From positions 5,146,001 to 5,210,000 of the forward strand of contig NZ_CP080999.1 of NCBI RefSeq assembly GCF_019645855.1: 64,000 nucleotides of DNA, written 5' to 3'. The notes beneath the pieces are model-generated. The model saw nothing but the letters and a program-made list of their open reading frames with translations, made no database searches and was not told where the DNA came from. This document shows positions 49,505-58,317 of this stretch, in pieces (the first letter of the stretch is position 1; every line of letters begins with the position of its first letter). The stretch is from Mycobacterium malmoense. GTDB lineage: Bacteria; Actinomycetota; Actinomycetes; Mycobacteriales; Mycobacteriaceae. The position numbers and the translations under genes were made by a program.

Positions 49505-52500
49505 CTACCTAACTTGGTTTAACCGGTCCGGCCGCTGCTCGGCCTCGATCTTGTTCAAGGCCTGGGTCATGTGCGCGCCCACCTTGGCGATGATCGGCTC
49601 GTCGATGGCCTGGATGTGCTCGCCACCGATCGGCACGACCTCGAGGTCGGACACGTACTCGCCCCAGCCGCCGTCCGGCTTGCGAATGCCGTACCGGGGC
49701 TCGAACATGATCGCGTCGTCATGGTAGCGATCGGCCATGTAGAGGGTGACGTGGCCGTCGTACGGCTGGATCTGCGCGGTGTCGATCGCCCGGTTGTCCA
49801 GGTACGACGTGCGCTGGTGCTCGATGATGCCGGCCGGGATCTGCACCCCGCTCTGCGCGACGGCCTCCAGCACGAACCGGATCTGCCCCTCGTCGTCGAG
49901 CTCCTCGAGCTGCTCGTAGGGGATCGCCGGGATGGTGACGTTGAACGTCTTCTCGGCGAACCGGGCGTAGCGGTCCCAGCGGGCGCGGACCTCTTCCTTG
50001 GTCTGCGGGACCTCCTCGCCCGCGCGTACCGCGTCGATCAGCCCGACCCAGCGCACGTCCTTACCCAGCTTCTTCAGCCCGATAGCACACGCGTACGCCA
50101 GCACGCCGCCCAGCGACCAGCCGGCCAGAATGAACGGCCCATCGCCCTGCATCTCGATCAGCTTCGGAATGTATTGCGCCGCACGCTCTTCGATGGTGCC
50201 CTCGACCCGCTCCAGGCCGTACATCGGGGTGTCCGACGGCAGCCGGTTGAGCAGCGGCTCGTAGACCACGGTCGAGCCGCCGGCCGGGTGGAACACGAAC
50301 ACCGGCGCCCTGGTCGAACCCTCGGGCCGGGCCCGCAGGGTGCGGACGAACCCGTCGATCGTGCCGGCCTCCAGGTAGGTGCGGACCTTCTCGGCCAGCG
50401 CCTCGATGTTCTCCGACGTCAACACGTCCTCGGCGGTGATCGGCCCTCCCCCGCAAGCGGGAGGTGCCCCCACGGCGCGCTCGGAAAGCCGCTGCGCCAC
50501 CTTGGCGGCCGCGTCGCCGTCCAGCTTGGGCAGCGCGTTGAAGATGCCGCCAGGAGACTTGCCCGTCACGATCGCCCAGGTGGCGAAGGTGACCCGCTCG
50601 GCGGCGTCGCGCGGCGGGATGTCGGAGTTGAGTGCCTCGGCGACCGCCTGCTGGTTGAGCGCCTCGGCGGCGCCCTTCAAATCCGGGGCCGGGCTCGGCT
50701 GGCCGCCATTGGTCGACGGGCCCGACGGGTTCGTCGGGGGCGGCGGAAGAGGGGCCTCCGACGCCGGCGCCCCGGGTGCGTCCGCCGCCGGCTCGGTCTT
50801 GCCGGGCCCGCCGTTCAGCAACCCGGCCTGGGCCTTGGCAATCTCGGCGGCGATCTCCTCGGCCGTCTGCGTCTTCTGGTGCTCGTGCAGCTGCTCAACC
50901 TCGTCGCGGTGCTCGACCGCGTACTCGATCAGCTTCTCGACGTTGTAGAGGTTGGCGTCGCGCACCGCCGCCAATTGGATTGGCGGCAGGTCGAAGTCGT
51001 ACTCGACGCGGTTCTTGATCCGCACCGCCATCAACGAGTCCAGGCCGAGCTCGATCAGCGGCACCTCCCACGGCAGGTCCTCGGGCTCGTAACCCATTGC
51101 GGCGCCGACGATCGTGCCGAGCCGCTCGGCGATGGTCTCACCGGAATCCGGAGTCCATTTGGTGAAGCCGCTGGGCATATAGCGGTTGGTCAGGCTGTCC
51201 GACAGGGTCCCGGCGTCGTCAGCGTCGACGGGCGTTTCGGGCGCGGCTTGCGCGGCGGTTGCCGGGGCGGCGACCGCGACCGGCAGCACCGACTGCGAAC
51301 CGGCCCGGGCGACCAGCGCGTCGTACACCAGCGTGAAGGACTCGTCGATGCGGGCATGCACTTGAACCGACGCGCCGCCGGGATGCCGCGTCAGCGTCGT
51401 CACCAGCCGGGCACCCTCGCCGGGCGCCGCCCGCCGCTCGGCCGCCGTCAGTTGCGCGTCGGGAAGCACCTCGGCCGCGGCGGCTTTCACCAATGCCGCC
51501 AGATCCGTCAGGCCCCTGGGCGTGTACTCCCAGACGTGGCGGCCATCCGGCAGCGCGACATGGGTCCCCGGCATGATCGCCGAACCGCTGCCGGTGGCCA
51601 GATGCACGTCCAGCCAGTGCTCTTTGCGCTTGAACCGGGTCGGCGGGATGTTCGCAAAATCTTCAGGTCCTGGGGCCCCTTTGGCGCGGGTGAACAGGGT
51701 CCGCATGTCCAGGTCGTGGCCGTAGACGTAGAGCTGCGCCATGGTCGAGATCATCGACTCGACCTCGTCCTGCTTGCGGGCCAGCGTCGGGATCAGCTGC
51801 GCGTCGTGAAGGCCGGCCGACGCCGTGGTCAGGCCCACCTGCATCAGCGCCACCGGGTTGGGGGCTAGCTCCAGGAAGGTGGTGTGCCCGCTGTCGACGG
51901 CGTTGCGGATGCCGTGGGTGAAGTAGACGGAGTGCCGCAGACCCTTCTTCCAGTAGTCGACGTCGTGGATCGGCTCGCCGCCGGGCTTGACGTAGCTGCC
52001 CTCGTGCACCGTCGAGAAGATTCCGGCCGTCGGGCTCATCGGCTTGATGCCCTGCAGCTCCGCGGCGAGCTCGCCGAGCAGCGGGTCCATCTGCGAGGTG
52101 TGGCTGGCGCCCTTGGTCTGGAACTTGCGGGCGAACTTGCCCTCGGATTCCGCGCGGGCGATGATCGCGTCTACCTGCTCGGGCGGGCCGCCGATGACGG
52201 TCTGGGTGGGCGCGGCGTAGACGCACACCTCGAGATCGGGGAAGTCGGAGAACACCGTCTTGATCTCGTCGGCGGAGTACTCCACCAGCGCCATCAGCCG
52301 GATGTACTCGCCGAACAGCATGGCCTCGCCCTCGCCCATCAGGTGCGAGCGCGAGCAGATGGCGCGGGTGGCGTCGCGCAGGGACAGGCCGCCGGCGAAG
52401 TAGGCGCACGCGGCCTCGCCCAGCGACTGGCCGACCACCGCGGCGGGCTTGGCGCCGTGGTGCTTGAGCAGCTCACCCAGCGCGATCTGGATCGCGAAGA

Positions 52501-54925
52501 TGGTGACCTGGGTGGTCTCGATGCCGTAGTCCTGCGAGTCGTCGAGGATCAGCTCGAGCACCGAGTAGCCCAGCTCGTCCTGGACGAGCGCGTCGACCTT
52601 CTCGATCCACTCGGCGAAGACCGGGTTGCGCAGGTACAGGCTCTTGCCCATCTTGCGGTGCTGGGCGCCGAACCCGGCCAGCACCCACACCGGGCCGTTG
52701 GTCACCGGGCCGTCGACGCTGAACACGTTGGGCCGCTGCTTGCCCTCGGCGACCGCCCGCAGGCCCTTGATGGCCTCGTCGTGGTCGTGGGCCAGCACCA
52801 CCGCGCGGGAGCGGCCGTGATTGCGCCGCGACAGCGAGCGCCCGATCGATTCGAGCGACGACGCTTGGCCCTCGGGGCTTTCCATCCAGTCGGCCAGCTC
52901 GGCCGCGGCGGCCTTCTTGCGGGAGGTCAGGAACGCCGACACCGCGAGTGGAATCACCGGTTTCGGAAGTTCTTGTGCCGCAAGCTCTTCCCGCGCCACC
53001 TCTCTGAGGCGCAGCGCCTCCTCGGTGAGGCCCGGCAGCTCGGGTTCTTGCTCCTCGGCTCCGTTTGTCCCCAAGGGGGTGTCGGTGAGGATCTCGCCGT
53101 ACTCGTCGAATCGCAGCGAGTGGCCCTCGAACGTTCCCGGCGTGGGCGTCTCGGCCGGGACCGCCTCGGGTTCCGGTTCGCGCGCCTCTTTTTCGATCAC
53201 GTCGCGGGGCAAGACCTCGCGCACCACCAGGTGCGCGTTGGCCCCGCCGAAGCCGAAGCTGGAGACGCCGGCCAGCGCGTAGCCCCCGTAGCGCGGCCAA
53301 TCGGTCGCGGTGTCAATGACTTTCAGGCGCATCGCGTCGAAGTCGATGTACGGGCTGGGCCCGGCGAAGTTGATCGACGGCGGCAGCTTGTCGTGCTGCA
53401 ACGCCAGCACCACCTTGGCCATGCTGGCCGCACCGGCCGCCGACTCCAGGTGGCCCACATTGGTTTTCACCGCGCCCAGCAGCGCCGGCCGGTCGGCGGG
53501 ACGGCCCCTGCCGACGACGCGGCCCAGCGCCTCGGCCTCGATCGGGTCGCCGAGGACGGTTCCGGTGCCGTGCGCCTCGATGTAGTCGACGGTCCGCGGA
53601 TCGATGCCGGCGTCCTTGTAGGCCCGGCGCAGCACCTCGGCCTGGGCGTCCTGGTTGGGCGCGATAAGGCCGTTGGACCGGCCGTCGTGGTTGACCGCGC
53701 TGCCGGCGATGACGGCCAGGATCTGGTCGCCGTCGCGGCGGGCGTCGTCGACCCGCTTGAGCACCAGCATGCCGCCGCCCTCGGAGCGGGTGTAGCCGTC
53801 GGCGTCGGACGAGAACGACTTGATCCGCCCGTCGGGGGCCAGCACCGCGCCGATCTCGTCGAAACCGAGCGTCACCGCCGGCGTGAGCAGCGCGTTCACG
53901 CCACCGGCGACTGCGACGTCGGCTTCACCGTTGCGCAGCGCCTGCACCGCCTGGTGGATCGCGACCAGTGAACTCGAGCACGCGGTGTCGATCGCGACCG
54001 ACGGCCCGCGGAAGTCGTAGAAGTACGACACCCGGTTGGCGATGATCGAGGTCGCGTTGCCGGTGATCGCATACGGATGCGCAACGGTCGGGTCCGACAC
54101 CGCCAGGAAGCCGTAGTCGTTGTTGGAGACGCCGACGTACACGCCGACGGCCTCACCGCGCAGGCTCGACGCCGGGATGCGGGCATGTTCGAGCGCCTCC
54201 CAGGTCAACTCCAGCGCCATCCGCTGCTGCGGGTCGATGTTGTCGGCTTCCGTCTTGGCCACCGCGAAGAACTCGGAGTCGAAGCCCTTGATGTCCTTCA
54301 GGTAGCCGCCGCGGGTGCGGGCCTGCGCGATGCGCTGGGCCAGCCGCGGCTCTTCGAGGAATTCCGACCAGCGGCCCTCGGGCAGGTCGGTGATGGCGTC
54401 GCGGCCTTCCAGCAGCGCCCGCCAGGTTTCGTCGGGGGTGTTCATGTCGCCGGGCAGCCGGGTGGACAGGCCGACGATCGCGATGTCGACGCGCTCGGCG
54501 GGGCCGGTGCGCGTCCAGTCCGAAATGTCATCGGCCGCCGTGTCTATTTCGGGTTCGCCCTCGACGATCCGCGTCGCCAGCGACTCGATGGTTGGATGCT
54601 GGAAGGCCACCGCGACCGACAGCGTGACACCGGTCATGTCCTCGATGTCGGCGGCCATCGCCACGGCGTCCCGCGACGACAAGCCGAGCTCGACCATCGG
54701 CACCGACTCGTCGATCTCGTCGGCCGGCCTTCCGACCGCCTTGCCCACCCAGTTGCGCAGCCACTGCCGCAGCTCGGGGACCGTTGTTATGCGCCGCTCC
54801 TCCCCATCGCTTGGTCCCCCGCAAGCGGGTGGTGCCCCCACTGCATCGTCGCCGGCGCGCAGGTCAGCCTTCGCGGGCAAGTCCCCATCGGCCGGGGAGT
54901 TGGTGTCAGGTTCTGTGTCAGCCAT
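49505..54925 (-). CDS. pks13: Pks13, mycolate-condensing type I polyketide synthase
   Basis: 1806 aa (M. tuberculosis about 1733). Domain order: N-terminal acyl carrier (Ser83 in VELGLSSRDAV), ketosynthase (Cys in DTACSSSLVAIHQ), acyltransferase (Ser in GQSLGEAACAYFAG), second acyl carrier (ELGLDSLMAVRIKN) and thioesterase (Ser in LAGWSLGGVLAYACA). It condenses meromycoloyl from FadD32 with the AccD4-carboxylated chain. Two extra segments, VGAPPACGG at residues 29-37 and 1485-1493, are encoded by copies of a 27-bp repeat. The second splits RA/GPITAEDVL, which is contiguous apart from one residue in M. tuberculosis. Starts at ATG 10 bases after fadD32. Confidence 0.97.
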   Translation of the reverse strand: MADTEPDTNSPADGDLPAKADLRAGDDAVGAPPACGGPSDGEERRITTVPELRQWLRNWVGKAVGRPADEIDESVPMVELGLSSRDAVAMAADIEDMTGVTLSVAVAFQHPTIESLATRIVEGEPEIDTAADDISDWTRTGPAERVDIAIVGLSTRLPGDMNTPDETWRALLEGRDAITDLPEGRWSEFLEEPRLAQRIAQARTRGGYLKDIKGFDSEFFAVAKTEADNIDPQQRMALELTWEALEHARIPASSLRGEAVGVYVGVSNNDYGFLAVSDPTVAHPYAITGNATSIIANRVSYFYDFRGPSVAIDTACSSSLVAIHQAVQALRNGEADVAVAGGVNALLTPAVTLGFDEIGAVLAPDGRIKSFSSDADGYTRSEGGGMLVLKRVDDARRDGDQILAVIAGSAVNHDGRSNGLIAPNQDAQAEVLRRAYKDAGIDPRTVDYIEAHGTGTVLGDPIEAEALGRVVGRGRPADRPALLGAVKTNVGHLESAAGAASMAKVVLALQHDKLPPSINFAGPSPYIDFDAMRLKVIDTATDWPRYGGYALAGVSSFGFGGANAHLVVREVLPRDVIEKEAREPEPEAVPAETPTPGTFEGHSLRFDEYGEILTDTPLGTNGAEEQEPELPGLTEEALRLREVAREELAAQELPKPVIPLAVSAFLTSRKKAAAAELADWMESPEGQASSLESIGRSLSRRNHGRSRAVVLAHDHDEAIKGLRAVAEGKQRPNVFSVDGPVTNGPVWVLAGFGAQHRKMGKSLYLRNPVFAEWIEKVDALVQDELGYSVLELILDDSQDYGIETTQVTIFAIQIALGELLKHHGAKPAAVVGQSLGEAACAYFAGGLSLRDATRAICSRSHLMGEGEAMLFGEYIRLMALVEYSADEIKTVFSDFPDLEVCVYAAPTQTVIGGPPEQVDAIIARAESEGKFARKFQTKGASHTSQMDPLLGELAAELQGIKPMSPTAGIFSTVHEGSYVKPGGEPIHDVDYWKKGLRHSVYFTHGIRNAVDSGHTTFLELAPNPVALMQVGLTTASAGLHDAQLIPTLARKQDEVESMISTMAQLYVYGHDLDMRTLFTRAKGAPGPEDFANIPPTRFKRKEHWLDVHLATGSGSAIMPGTHVALPDGRHVWEYTPRGLTDLAALVKAAAAEVLPDAQLTAAERRAAPGEGARLVTTLTRHPGGASVQVHARIDESFTLVYDALVARAGSQSVLPVAVAAPATAAQAAPETPVDADDAGTLSDSLTNRYMPSGFTKWTPDSGETIAERLGTIVGAAMGYEPEDLPWEVPLIELGLDSLMAVRIKNRVEYDFDLPPIQLAAVRDANLYNVEKLIEYAVEHRDEVEQLHEHQKTQTAEEIAAEIAKAQAGLLNGGPGKTEPAADAPGAPASEAPLPPPPTNPSGPSTNGGQPSPAPDLKGAAEALNQQAVAEALNSDIPPRDAAERVTFATWAIVTGKSPGGIFNALPKLDGDAAAKVAQRLSERAVGAPPACGGGPITAEDVLTSENIEALAEKVRTYLEAGTIDGFVRTLRARPEGSTRAPVFVFHPAGGSTVVYEPLLNRLPSDTPMYGLERVEGTIEERAAQYIPKLIEMQGDGPFILAGWSLGGVLAYACAIGLKKLGKDVRWVGLIDAVRAGEEVPQTKEEVRARWDRYARFAEKTFNVTIPAIPYEQLEELDDEGQIRFVLEAVAQSGVQIPAGIIEHQRTSYLDNRAIDTAQIQPYDGHVTLYMADRYHDDAIMFEPRYGIRKPDGGWGEYVSDLEVVPIGGEHIQAIDEPIIAKVGAHMTQALNKIEAEQRPDRLNQVR
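50447..50473 (-). repeat. 27-bp palindromic repeat, copy 3 (pks13, before thioesterase)
   Basis: On the minus strand GTGGGGGCACCTCCCGCTTG then CGGGGGA, encoding VGAPPACGG in the linker between the second acyl-carrier region and the thioesterase domain. Flanking protein sequence is that of Pks13 from other mycobacteria. Confidence 0.85.
54815..54841 (-). repeat. 27-bp palindromic repeat, copy 4 (pks13 N-terminus)
   Basis: On the minus strand GTGGGGGCACCACCCGCTTG then CGGGGGA, encoding residues 29-37 (VGAPPACGG) ahead of the first acyl-carrier domain. Same frame as copy 3. Confidence 0.85.
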
Positions 54926-54935
54926 GGTGTTGGGT

Positions 54936-56834
54936 TCAGTCCGTTGCGGCGGCGAAGGCGGTCGGGGAACCGACGCCGCTGCGCAAGCTTCCGTCGAGGT
55001 AGGCGGCGCGGCACGCGCGGCGCCCGATCTTGCCGCTCGACGTGCGGGGGATGGTTCCGGCCTGCACCAGCAGCAGGTCGCGGACGGTCACGCCGTGGCG
55101 CACGGCGATGGCCGCTCGAATGTCGTCGGCGATGGGCTGGTAATCCAGCTTGTGCGTGCCGGCGGCGCGTTCGGCGACGACCACCAGCTGCTCGGAGGTG
55201 TCCTCCGGATCGAATTTCAGGCCGGCGTGCGGGTTGTCGAACACCGCCCGGGGCAGCTGGTTGGCCGGGACCGAGAAGGCGGCCACGTAGCCGGTGCGCA
55301 GCGCCCGACTGGCTTCCTGCGCCGAGTACTCGAGATCCTGCGGATAGTGGTTGCGGCCGTCGATGATGACCAGGTCCTTGATCCGGCCCGCTATATAGAG
55401 GTGGCCGTTGAAATAGGTGCCGTAGTCGCCGGTGCGCACCCACAGCCCGTCGTCGGCGGCGCCCTCGGCGTGCGACTGGCTGATCCGCGACTTGAGGATG
55501 TTCCGGAAGGTCTCGGTGGTCTCGGCCTCCCTGCCCCAGTAGCCGCTGCCCAGGTTCTTGCCGTGCAGCCAGATCTCGCCGATCTGCCCGTCCGGCAGCT
55601 CGGTGGCCGTGTCGGGATCGACGATGGCCGCCCATTCGTCGACCCCAATGACGCCCGCGGACACCTGTGGGACGGCGTTCGGCGCATCGGCGGCCACCTC
55701 GACGAAGCGCTGGTTGTTGAGCTCGTCGCGATCGACGTGGATGACCGTGGGCGCCTGGTCCATCGGCGTGGTGGAGACGAACAGCGTCGCCTCCGCCAGT
55801 CCGTAGGACGGCTTGATCGCGGTCGCCCGCAGGCCGTAGGGCGCAAACGCCTCATAGAACTTGCGCATCGACGCCGGGGACACCGGCTCGCTGCCATTGA
55901 GGATCGCCTTGACGTTGCTCAGGTCCAGCGGCGGCTCACCTTCCTTGGGCACACCGCGCACGGCCGCGTGCTCGAAGGCGAAGTTCGGCGCGACGGTGAT
56001 GACCTCGCATTCCGGGTCGTCCTCGGGCTTGCGCGCCATCTCCCGGATCCACCGGCCGGGCCGGCGCACGAACGCGGCCGGCGTCATGAAGGTGAAGTTG
56101 TGGCCGATCACCGGCGACAGCAGCGCCGTGATCAGGCCCATGTCATGGAAGAACGGCAGCCAGGAAAGGCCCCGGTCGCCTTCCTTGCCTTCGAGTCCCT
56201 GCAGCACCTGCAGCACGTTGGTGGGCAGGTTCAGGTGGGTGATCTGCACGCCGGTCGGGGTCCGGGTGGAACCGGACGTGTACTGCAGGTAGGCGATGGT
56301 GTTCTCGTCGGCCTCGGGCTCTTGCCAAGTGGCGGCGACCTCGTTGGGCACCGCGTCGACGGCGATGACGCGGGGGCGTTCCTTGGCCGAGCGGGCGCGG
56401 ATGAACTTGCGGACGCCCTCGGCGGCGTCGGTGGTGGTCAGGATGGTCGACGGGGTGCAGTCGTCGAGCACGGCGTGCAGGCGGCCGACGTGACCCGGCT
56501 CGGCCGGGTCGAACAACGGCACCGCGATCCTGCCCGAGTACAGCGTGCCGAAGAACGAAATAAGGTAGTCCAGGTTCTGCGGGCTCAGGATGGCGACGCG
56601 GTCGCCCGGCTGGGTGACCTGCTGCAGGCGGGCGCCCACGGCCCTGTTGCGGGCGCCGAAGTCGGCCCACGAGATGTCGCGCGCCACGCCGTCGCGCTCG
56701 GTGGAGAAGTCGATGAATCGATAGGCCAGCTTGTCGCCGCGAACCTTCGCCCACTTCTCGACGTGACGAACCAGGTTCGTGTTGTCCGGGAACCTGATCT
56801 TTCCATTCACGATGAACGGGTTGTGGTACGCCAT
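54936..56834 (-). CDS. fadD32: FadD32, long-chain fatty acyl-AMP ligase
   Basis: 632 aa. It activates the meromycolic acid as acyl-adenylate and loads it on the N-terminal carrier of Pks13. The adenylate P-loop is YTSGSTRTPTGVQITH. The FAAL-specific insertion lies after ITALLSPVIGHNFTFMTP. Further motifs are LNGSEPVSPASMRKF, YGLAEATLFVSTTP, LWVRTGDYGTYFNGHLYIAGR and the C-terminal SGKIGRRACRAAYLDG. AGGAG lies 10 bases before the ATG at 56834. Upstream in-frame starts to 56927 are not conserved except VTGESG. First gene of the mycolate condensation operon. Confidence 0.96.
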   Translation of the reverse strand: MAYHNPFIVNGKIRFPDNTNLVRHVEKWAKVRGDKLAYRFIDFSTERDGVARDISWADFGARNRAVGARLQQVTQPGDRVAILSPQNLDYLISFFGTLYSGRIAVPLFDPAEPGHVGRLHAVLDDCTPSTILTTTDAAEGVRKFIRARSAKERPRVIAVDAVPNEVAATWQEPEADENTIAYLQYTSGSTRTPTGVQITHLNLPTNVLQVLQGLEGKEGDRGLSWLPFFHDMGLITALLSPVIGHNFTFMTPAAFVRRPGRWIREMARKPEDDPECEVITVAPNFAFEHAAVRGVPKEGEPPLDLSNVKAILNGSEPVSPASMRKFYEAFAPYGLRATAIKPSYGLAEATLFVSTTPMDQAPTVIHVDRDELNNQRFVEVAADAPNAVPQVSAGVIGVDEWAAIVDPDTATELPDGQIGEIWLHGKNLGSGYWGREAETTETFRNILKSRISQSHAEGAADDGLWVRTGDYGTYFNGHLYIAGRIKDLVIIDGRNHYPQDLEYSAQEASRALRTGYVAAFSVPANQLPRAVFDNPHAGLKFDPEDTSEQLVVVAERAAGTHKLDYQPIADDIRAAIAVRHGVTVRDLLLVQAGTIPRTSSGKIGRRACRAAYLDGSLRSGVGSPTAFAAATD

Positions 56835-57123
56835 GCCGCTCTCTCCTGTCACACCCATCTGGGTCGGCTGCGCCGACGGGTCCTCTATACACGAGCCGGC
56901 CCTCGCACCGCACACCCCTGGAAACACCGGTCAGTGTCGGTCCCAGCCAGCTTCGACCCGATCGGGTCCGGAACAAACCTCTTACTGCTCTTAATTTTCT
57001 CTTAATGTTAAGGGGCGCCTCGCAGCAGACCAAATCACAAGGTACCGCTGATCGCGCCCGGCAAGTGGCTAGGCAGCGGCTGTGTCCCCCGCCCGGCCCC
57101 ACCCCGGGCCGCCCGGGCCATGT

Positions 57124-58134
57124 CTACCCATGCTTGGGGCGCGGCGCGTTTTCGATAAGCCCATGGGCCCAATTCAGCGTCCAATCGGTCGCCGGCACCC
57201 CGTCCACATTCCAGAACTGGGTCGTGGCATACAGCGCGTGGACCGGCTGGCCGGCGCCGCCGGCGAGCGTGTTCAGCGTGGTCGGCAGGTTGGCGACGCT
57301 AAACGCTTCGTCGGGCGCGGCGCAGATGAGGTCGCCCGGGGCGCAGATCTCGTTGGTCTTGCCGTTGAGCGCGCCGAAACCGCCCGGCCGCGCGCCGGTC
57401 ATCGTCAAACCGAGCCCGGACAACATCGGCACCTCTTGCAGGGTGACCTCGGCGCCCTGGCCCGGCGGGTTGGGCCCGACGTCGTTGCCCACTCCGGGCT
57501 GGCGGCGACCGTCGGCGATCAGCGTCACGCCGAGCACCAGGTCGTCGTCGATGGGTCCGCGGCCATTGCCGATGTCGCTGGCGATATCGCCGGCGATCAC
57601 CGCGCCCTGGGAGAAGCCCGTCAGCACGTAGCTGGTCAACGGGCACTTGTCGTTCATGTCGGTCAGCGCTTGGACGGCCGCGCGGGTGCCTTCCGCCCGG
57701 CTGTCGTTGTAGGACATTTGCGTGTCGCCGCTCAACGGATTGTGGAACTGCGCCGTGTACGCAACGGTGTAGGTCTGCACCCGCGAGGACGGGAATTGCT
57801 GGGAGATCGGCCCAGTTACTTTGCGCAGCAACGCATTTGGAAACTGCATCGGGTTGAGCGGATCGTCCTGCGGGGACGACTCCCAGGTGCCGGGAATGGC
57901 GATCAGCTGAACGTCGGGGCAGGAAGCGTCTTGAGAGGAGGGCCGCGGCTTGTGCGGGTGGGTTGACGTGGAGGACGGCGGCAGGACGCCGGGCGGCACC
58001 GCGCTGGGCGATGATTGGGGACGGCGCAGCCAGACCACCGCGATCGCAATGACCAACAACACGACGCCGGCCACCGTAAGAGCGGCAACCCAGGCGAGGA
58101 TTCGGTGGCGTTTACGCCGCGCGTTCGTGGTCAT
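57124..58134 (-). CDS. Rv3802c-type cutinase-like lipase/thioesterase (Culp6)
   Basis: This 336-aa envelope protein has an N-terminal membrane anchor (residues about 13-36) and a Pro/Ser/Thr-rich linker. The alpha/beta-hydrolase domain shows the nucleophile elbow LTGFSQGAVIAGDIA and late Asp/His region (DLICAAPDEAF, ALYATTQFWN). The M. tuberculosis homologue is essential, hydrolyses phospholipids and thioesters, and is linked to the mycolate pathway. It lies between fadD32 and fbpD on the same strand, with 289 bases of A/T-richer spacer before fadD32, so it probably has its own promoter. Confidence 0.92.
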   Translation of the reverse strand: MTTNARRKRHRILAWVAALTVAGVVLLVIAIAVVWLRRPQSSPSAVPPGVLPPSSTSTHPHKPRPSSQDASCPDVQLIAIPGTWESSPQDDPLNPMQFPNALLRKVTGPISQQFPSSRVQTYTVAYTAQFHNPLSGDTQMSYNDSRAEGTRAAVQALTDMNDKCPLTSYVLTGFSQGAVIAGDIASDIGNGRGPIDDDLVLGVTLIADGRRQPGVGNDVGPNPPGQGAEVTLQEVPMLSGLGLTMTGARPGGFGALNGKTNEICAPGDLICAAPDEAFSVANLPTTLNTLAGGAGQPVHALYATTQFWNVDGVPATDWTLNWAHGLIENAPRPKHG

Positions 58135-58317
58135 GCTCTCCCGCTAGCAGAATCGGTAGGTCCCCGGAGATCCCCGGAAATCTCGGTGCGCGGCGTCGGG
58201 CGCTTGGACCGCCCTCGCGAGACCGTTCGCGTTGCTGGTGACGCGGACGTCCCACCCCTGTTTGCACCCCCTACAGGGTACCGTCAAGTCGCACGGCGCC
58301 CCTGGGGCCGCGCCCGG

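Noticed and set aside
49571..51868. 765-codon open frame on the plus strand opposite pks13
   Set aside because: High-GC codon-position shadow. Composition is Arg/Gly/Val/His-rich without domains, and the opposite strand is a clear Pks13.
51884..53971. 695-codon open frame on the plus strand opposite pks13
   Set aside because: Same type of antisense shadow; no motif, no ribosome-binding site.
54315..57005. 896-codon open frame opposite fadD32 and the pks13 start
   Set aside because: Runs across two real genes in antisense and has low-complexity composition.
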